8,237 nt of DNA from Paracoccaceae bacterium. GTDB lineage: Bacteria > Pseudomonadota > Alphaproteobacteria > Rhodobacterales > Rhodobacteraceae. The first letter of the stretch is position 1; each line of letters begins with the position of its first letter. Positions 6,142 to 8,237 of the stretch are shown here, piece after piece. The notes beneath the pieces are model-generated. The model saw only the letters and a program-made list of their open reading frames with translations, ran no database searches and was not told the DNA's origin. A program made the position numbers and the translations under genes. The stretch spans positions 1 to 8,237 of the forward strand of contig JAHELH010000099.1 in the NCBI GenBank assembly GCA_024644285.1, in the 5' to 3' direction.

Positions 6142-7863
6142 ATGGGTGCTGCGCGCAGATATCTTCCGGTGCTCGACTGGGGCCGGCGCTATGACGGCAA
6201 GGCGCTGCAAAGCGACCTGGTGGCGGCGGTCATCGTCACGATCATGCTGATCCCGCAATCGCTGGCCTATGCGCTGCTGGCCGGCCTGCCGCCCGAGGCC
6301 GGGCTCTACGCCTCTATCCTGCCGATCATTCTTTACGCGATGTTCGGCACGTCGCGCGCGCTGGCGGTGGGACCCGTGGCGGTGGTGTCGCTGCTGACCG
6401 CCTCTGCGGTGGGACAGGTCGCCGCGCAGGGCACCGCGGATTATGTCGCCGCGGCCCTGACGCTGGCGCTCTTGTCCGGCGGGTTCCTGCTGGCCATGGG
6501 GTTCTTGCGGCTTGGCTTTCTGGCGAATTTCCTCAGCCACCCGGTCATTGCCGGGTTCATCACCGCCTCGGGCATCCTGATCGCCGTCAGCCAGATCCGG
6601 CACATCCTGGGCATCGAGGCCGAGGGGCACACGCTGCCCGAATTGCTGCTGTCACTGGCGGCGCATCTGGGCGGCGTCAACCTGGCCACCCTGGTCGTCG
6701 GGGTCGCGGCGACGGGGTTCCTGTTCTGGGTGCGGTCGGGGCTCAAGCCGGCCCTGCGGCGGCTGGGAATGCCGGCGGGCGCGGCCGAGATCGCCGCCCG
6801 GGCCGGTCCGGTCGCGGCGGTGGCCGTCACCACGCTGGCAGTCTGGGCGCTGGAGCTTTCGGAGGCCGGTGTCGCCGTGGTCGGCGAGGTGCCGCAGGGC
6901 CTGCCGCCGCTGACCCTGCCGCCGCTGGCGCCGGAGCTGATCCGGCAACTGGCGGTGCCGGCGATCCTGATCTCGATCATCGGCTTCGTCGAATCGGTCT
7001 CGGTGGCGCAGACGCTGGCGGCGAAGAAGCGCCAGCGCATCGACCCCGACCAGGAGCTGATCGGCCTGGGCGCGGCGAACCTGGGCGCGGCCTTTACCGG
7101 CGGCTACCCGGTGACGGGCGGTTTCGCGCGCTCGGTGGTGAATTTCGACGCCGGGGCCGAGACCCCCGCGGCCGGCGCCTTCACCGCAATCGGGCTGGCC
7201 ATCGCCTCGCTGACGCTGACGCCGCTGGTCTTCTTCCTGCCCAAGGCGACGCTGGCCGCGACGATCATCGTCGCCGTCCTGTCGCTGGTCGACTTTTCTA
7301 TCCTGGGGCGCACATGGCGCTATTCGCGGGCCGATTTCGCGGCCGTGGCGGCGACGATCCTGCTGACGCTGGGCCTGGGCGTCGAGATCGGCGTCGCCTC
7401 CGGCGTGGCGCTGTCGGTACTGCTGCATCTTTACAAGACGTCGCGCCCGCACGTGGCCGAGGTCGGGCTGGTGCCGGGTACCCAGCATTTCCGGAACATC
7501 CGCCGCCACAGGGTCGAGACGCGTCCGGAGGTGGTGACCCTGCGGGTCGACGAAAGCCTGTACTTCGTGAATGCGGGGTTCTTGCAGGACCTGGTGCAGG
7601 CGCGGGTGGCCGAGGATCGGGCAATCCGCCATGTCGTGCTGATGATGTCGGCGGTGAACGAGATTGACTTTTCGGCGCTGGAGAGCCTGGAGGCGATCAA
7701 CCGGCGCCTGGCCGATCAGCGCATCACCCTGCACCTGTCAGAGGTCAAGGGCCCGGTGATGGACCGGCTGCAGACCACGCATTTCCTGGAGCAGCTGACC
7801 GGCCGGGTGTTCCTGGCGCAATACGACGCCTGGACGGCGCTGGCGGCGCGGGCCGAAACCTGA
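6142..7863 (+). CDS. SulP family sulfate/anion permease with C-terminal STAS domain
   Basis: A complete 573-residue inner-membrane SulP transporter, likely for sulfate or a related anion. The N-terminus (RRYLPVLDWGRRYD) leads into the SulP signature region IPQSLAYALLAGLPPEAGLY (37-56). Membrane helices follow to about 430, including the core motif VGPVAVVSLLTA (76-87), LSHPVIAGFITASGILIAV (131-149), SIIGFVESVSVA (278-289) and GGYPVTGGFARSVVNFDAGA (320-339). The STAS domain (about 462-565) contains AVNEIDFSALESLEAIN (504-520) at the phospho-loop position and HLSEVKGPVMDRL (531-543). Length is normal. Start choice is uncertain: in-frame options are GTG 6100, ATG 6130 and ATG 6142. I chose 6142 because GGGG ends 6 bases before it and the upstream residues are not family-like; GTG 6100 would abut the palindrome. 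The gene converges on lysC, with 11 bases between the stops. Confidence 0.93.
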   Translation: MGAARRYLPVLDWGRRYDGKALQSDLVAAVIVTIMLIPQSLAYALLAGLPPEAGLYASILPIILYAMFGTSRALAVGPVAVVSLLTASAVGQVAAQGTADYVAAALTLALLSGGFLLAMGFLRLGFLANFLSHPVIAGFITASGILIAVSQIRHILGIEAEGHTLPELLLSLAAHLGGVNLATLVVGVAATGFLFWVRSGLKPALRRLGMPAGAAEIAARAGPVAAVAVTTLAVWALELSEAGVAVVGEVPQGLPPLTLPPLAPELIRQLAVPAILISIIGFVESVSVAQTLAAKKRQRIDPDQELIGLGAANLGAAFTGGYPVTGGFARSVVNFDAGAETPAAGAFTAIGLAIASLTLTPLVFFLPKATLAATIIVAVLSLVDFSILGRTWRYSRADFAAVAATILLTLGLGVEIGVASGVALSVLLHLYKTSRPHVAEVGLVPGTQHFRNIRRHRVETRPEVVTLRVDESLYFVNAGFLQDLVQARVAEDRAIRHVVLMMSAVNEIDFSALESLEAINRRLADQRITLHLSEVKGPVMDRLQTTHFLEQLTGRVFLAQYDAWTALAARAET

Positions 7864-7874
7864 GACGGGCCGCC

Positions 7875-8237
7875 TCAGGCCGCTTTGTCCAGATCGAAGG
7901 CGTCGTGCAGCGCCTGCACCGCCAGTTCCATGTACTTGCGGTCGATCAGCACCGAGATCTTGATCTCGGAGGTGGTGATGACCTTGATGTTGATGTTCTC
8001 GTCGCGCAGCGTCGCGAACATCTTTGCCGCGACGCCGGCATGGCTGCGCATGCCGATGCCGACGATCGAGACCTTGGCGACATCGGTATCGGCCACCAGG
8101 TCGTGGAAATTGATGTGGCCCGCGGCCTTGGCCCCCTGCATCGCCTTCTCGGCGCGGGCGACCTCGTTGACCGGGCACGAGAACGTCATGTCGGTGCGGC
8201 CCTCTTCGGCGATGTTCTGCACGATCATGTCGACGTT
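7875..8237 (-). CDS. lysC: Aspartate kinase, C-terminal ACT region (5' truncated by window)
   Basis: These are the last 120 residues of aspartate kinase, which phosphorylates aspartate in the first step of lysine, threonine, methionine and diaminopimelate synthesis. The frame is open to the window edge, starting NVDMIVQNIAEEG, a hallmark of the first ACT domain; the ATG at 8228 is internal. The second ACT domain follows: VSIVGIGMRSHAGVAAKMF (56-74) and NIKVITTSEIKISVLID (83-99), the segments that form the effector site and ACT-ACT interface in feedback-regulated aspartokinases. The N-terminal kinase domain, roughly 290 residues, lies outside. The stop is TGA at 7875-7877. In many alphaproteobacteria lysC and ptsP are adjacent and co-oriented; here a complete sulP on the other strand separates them, so ptsP is unlikely to be read from the lysC promoter. 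Confidence 0.95.
   Translation of the reverse strand, partial: NVDMIVQNIAEEGRTDMTFSCPVNEVARAEKAMQGAKAAGHINFHDLVADTDVAKVSIVGIGMRSHAGVAAKMFATLRDENINIKVITTSEIKISVLIDRKYMELAVQALHDAFDLDKAA

Noticed and set aside
6652..7734. A 360-codon minus-strand open frame inside the second sulP
   Set aside because: It is an antisense shadow rich in Arg, Gln, Asp and His with no domain pattern.
7864..7874. Possible bidirectional terminator between sulP and lysC
   Set aside because: Only a 4-bp GGCC repeat is present, with no T-run on either side, so I do not call a terminator.

Overview
The window reads as ordinary chromosome of a GC-rich alphaproteobacterium, most likely a Rhodobacteraceae/roseobacter-type organism. 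This is inferred from the base composition, AGGAGG-like ribosome binding sites, a GAF-domain PtsP of the PTS-Ntr type, and an alphaproteobacterial-style aspartate kinase close to ptsP. No rRNA, tRNA, CRISPR array, insertion sequence or phage gene was seen. Nearly all of the sequence is accounted for by eight protein genes, two of them cut by the window edges.

Left part (1-3000): the 3' end of a SulP anion transporter with a C-terminal STAS domain (+), then a Rid/YjgF-family protein (+) that lacks the usual catalytic arginine. A flavin-reductase-like FMN-binding protein (-) converges on the Rid gene with an 18-base gap. A YhbS-like GNAT acetyltransferase (+) is divergent from the flavin protein across a 143-base gap. 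These look like independent small transcription units.

Middle (3000-6141): a small, very acidic exported protein of unknown function (+) with a hairpin in its 5' leader and a strong intrinsic terminator behind it. It converges on ptsP (-), which encodes the Enzyme I of the nitrogen PTS. The start of ptsP is placed at 5906, well inside the longest open frame.

Right part (5907-8237): a 235-base divergent control region leads into a second, complete SulP-STAS transporter (+). It carries a palindrome, ATTC-N8-GAAT, which matches the site described for the sulfide-responsive ArsR-family repressor SqrR of Rhodobacter. The transporter gene converges on the 3' end of lysC (-, aspartate kinase with tandem ACT domains), 11 bases away. 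lysC and ptsP point the same way and are often neighbours in alphaproteobacteria; here an oppositely oriented sulP gene lies between them.

I do not see a new multi-gene system. The points most worth checking are the SqrR-like operator in front of sulP, the arginine-less Rid protein with paired TTGC-N-GCAA sites in its leader, and the unrecognised acidic secreted protein.
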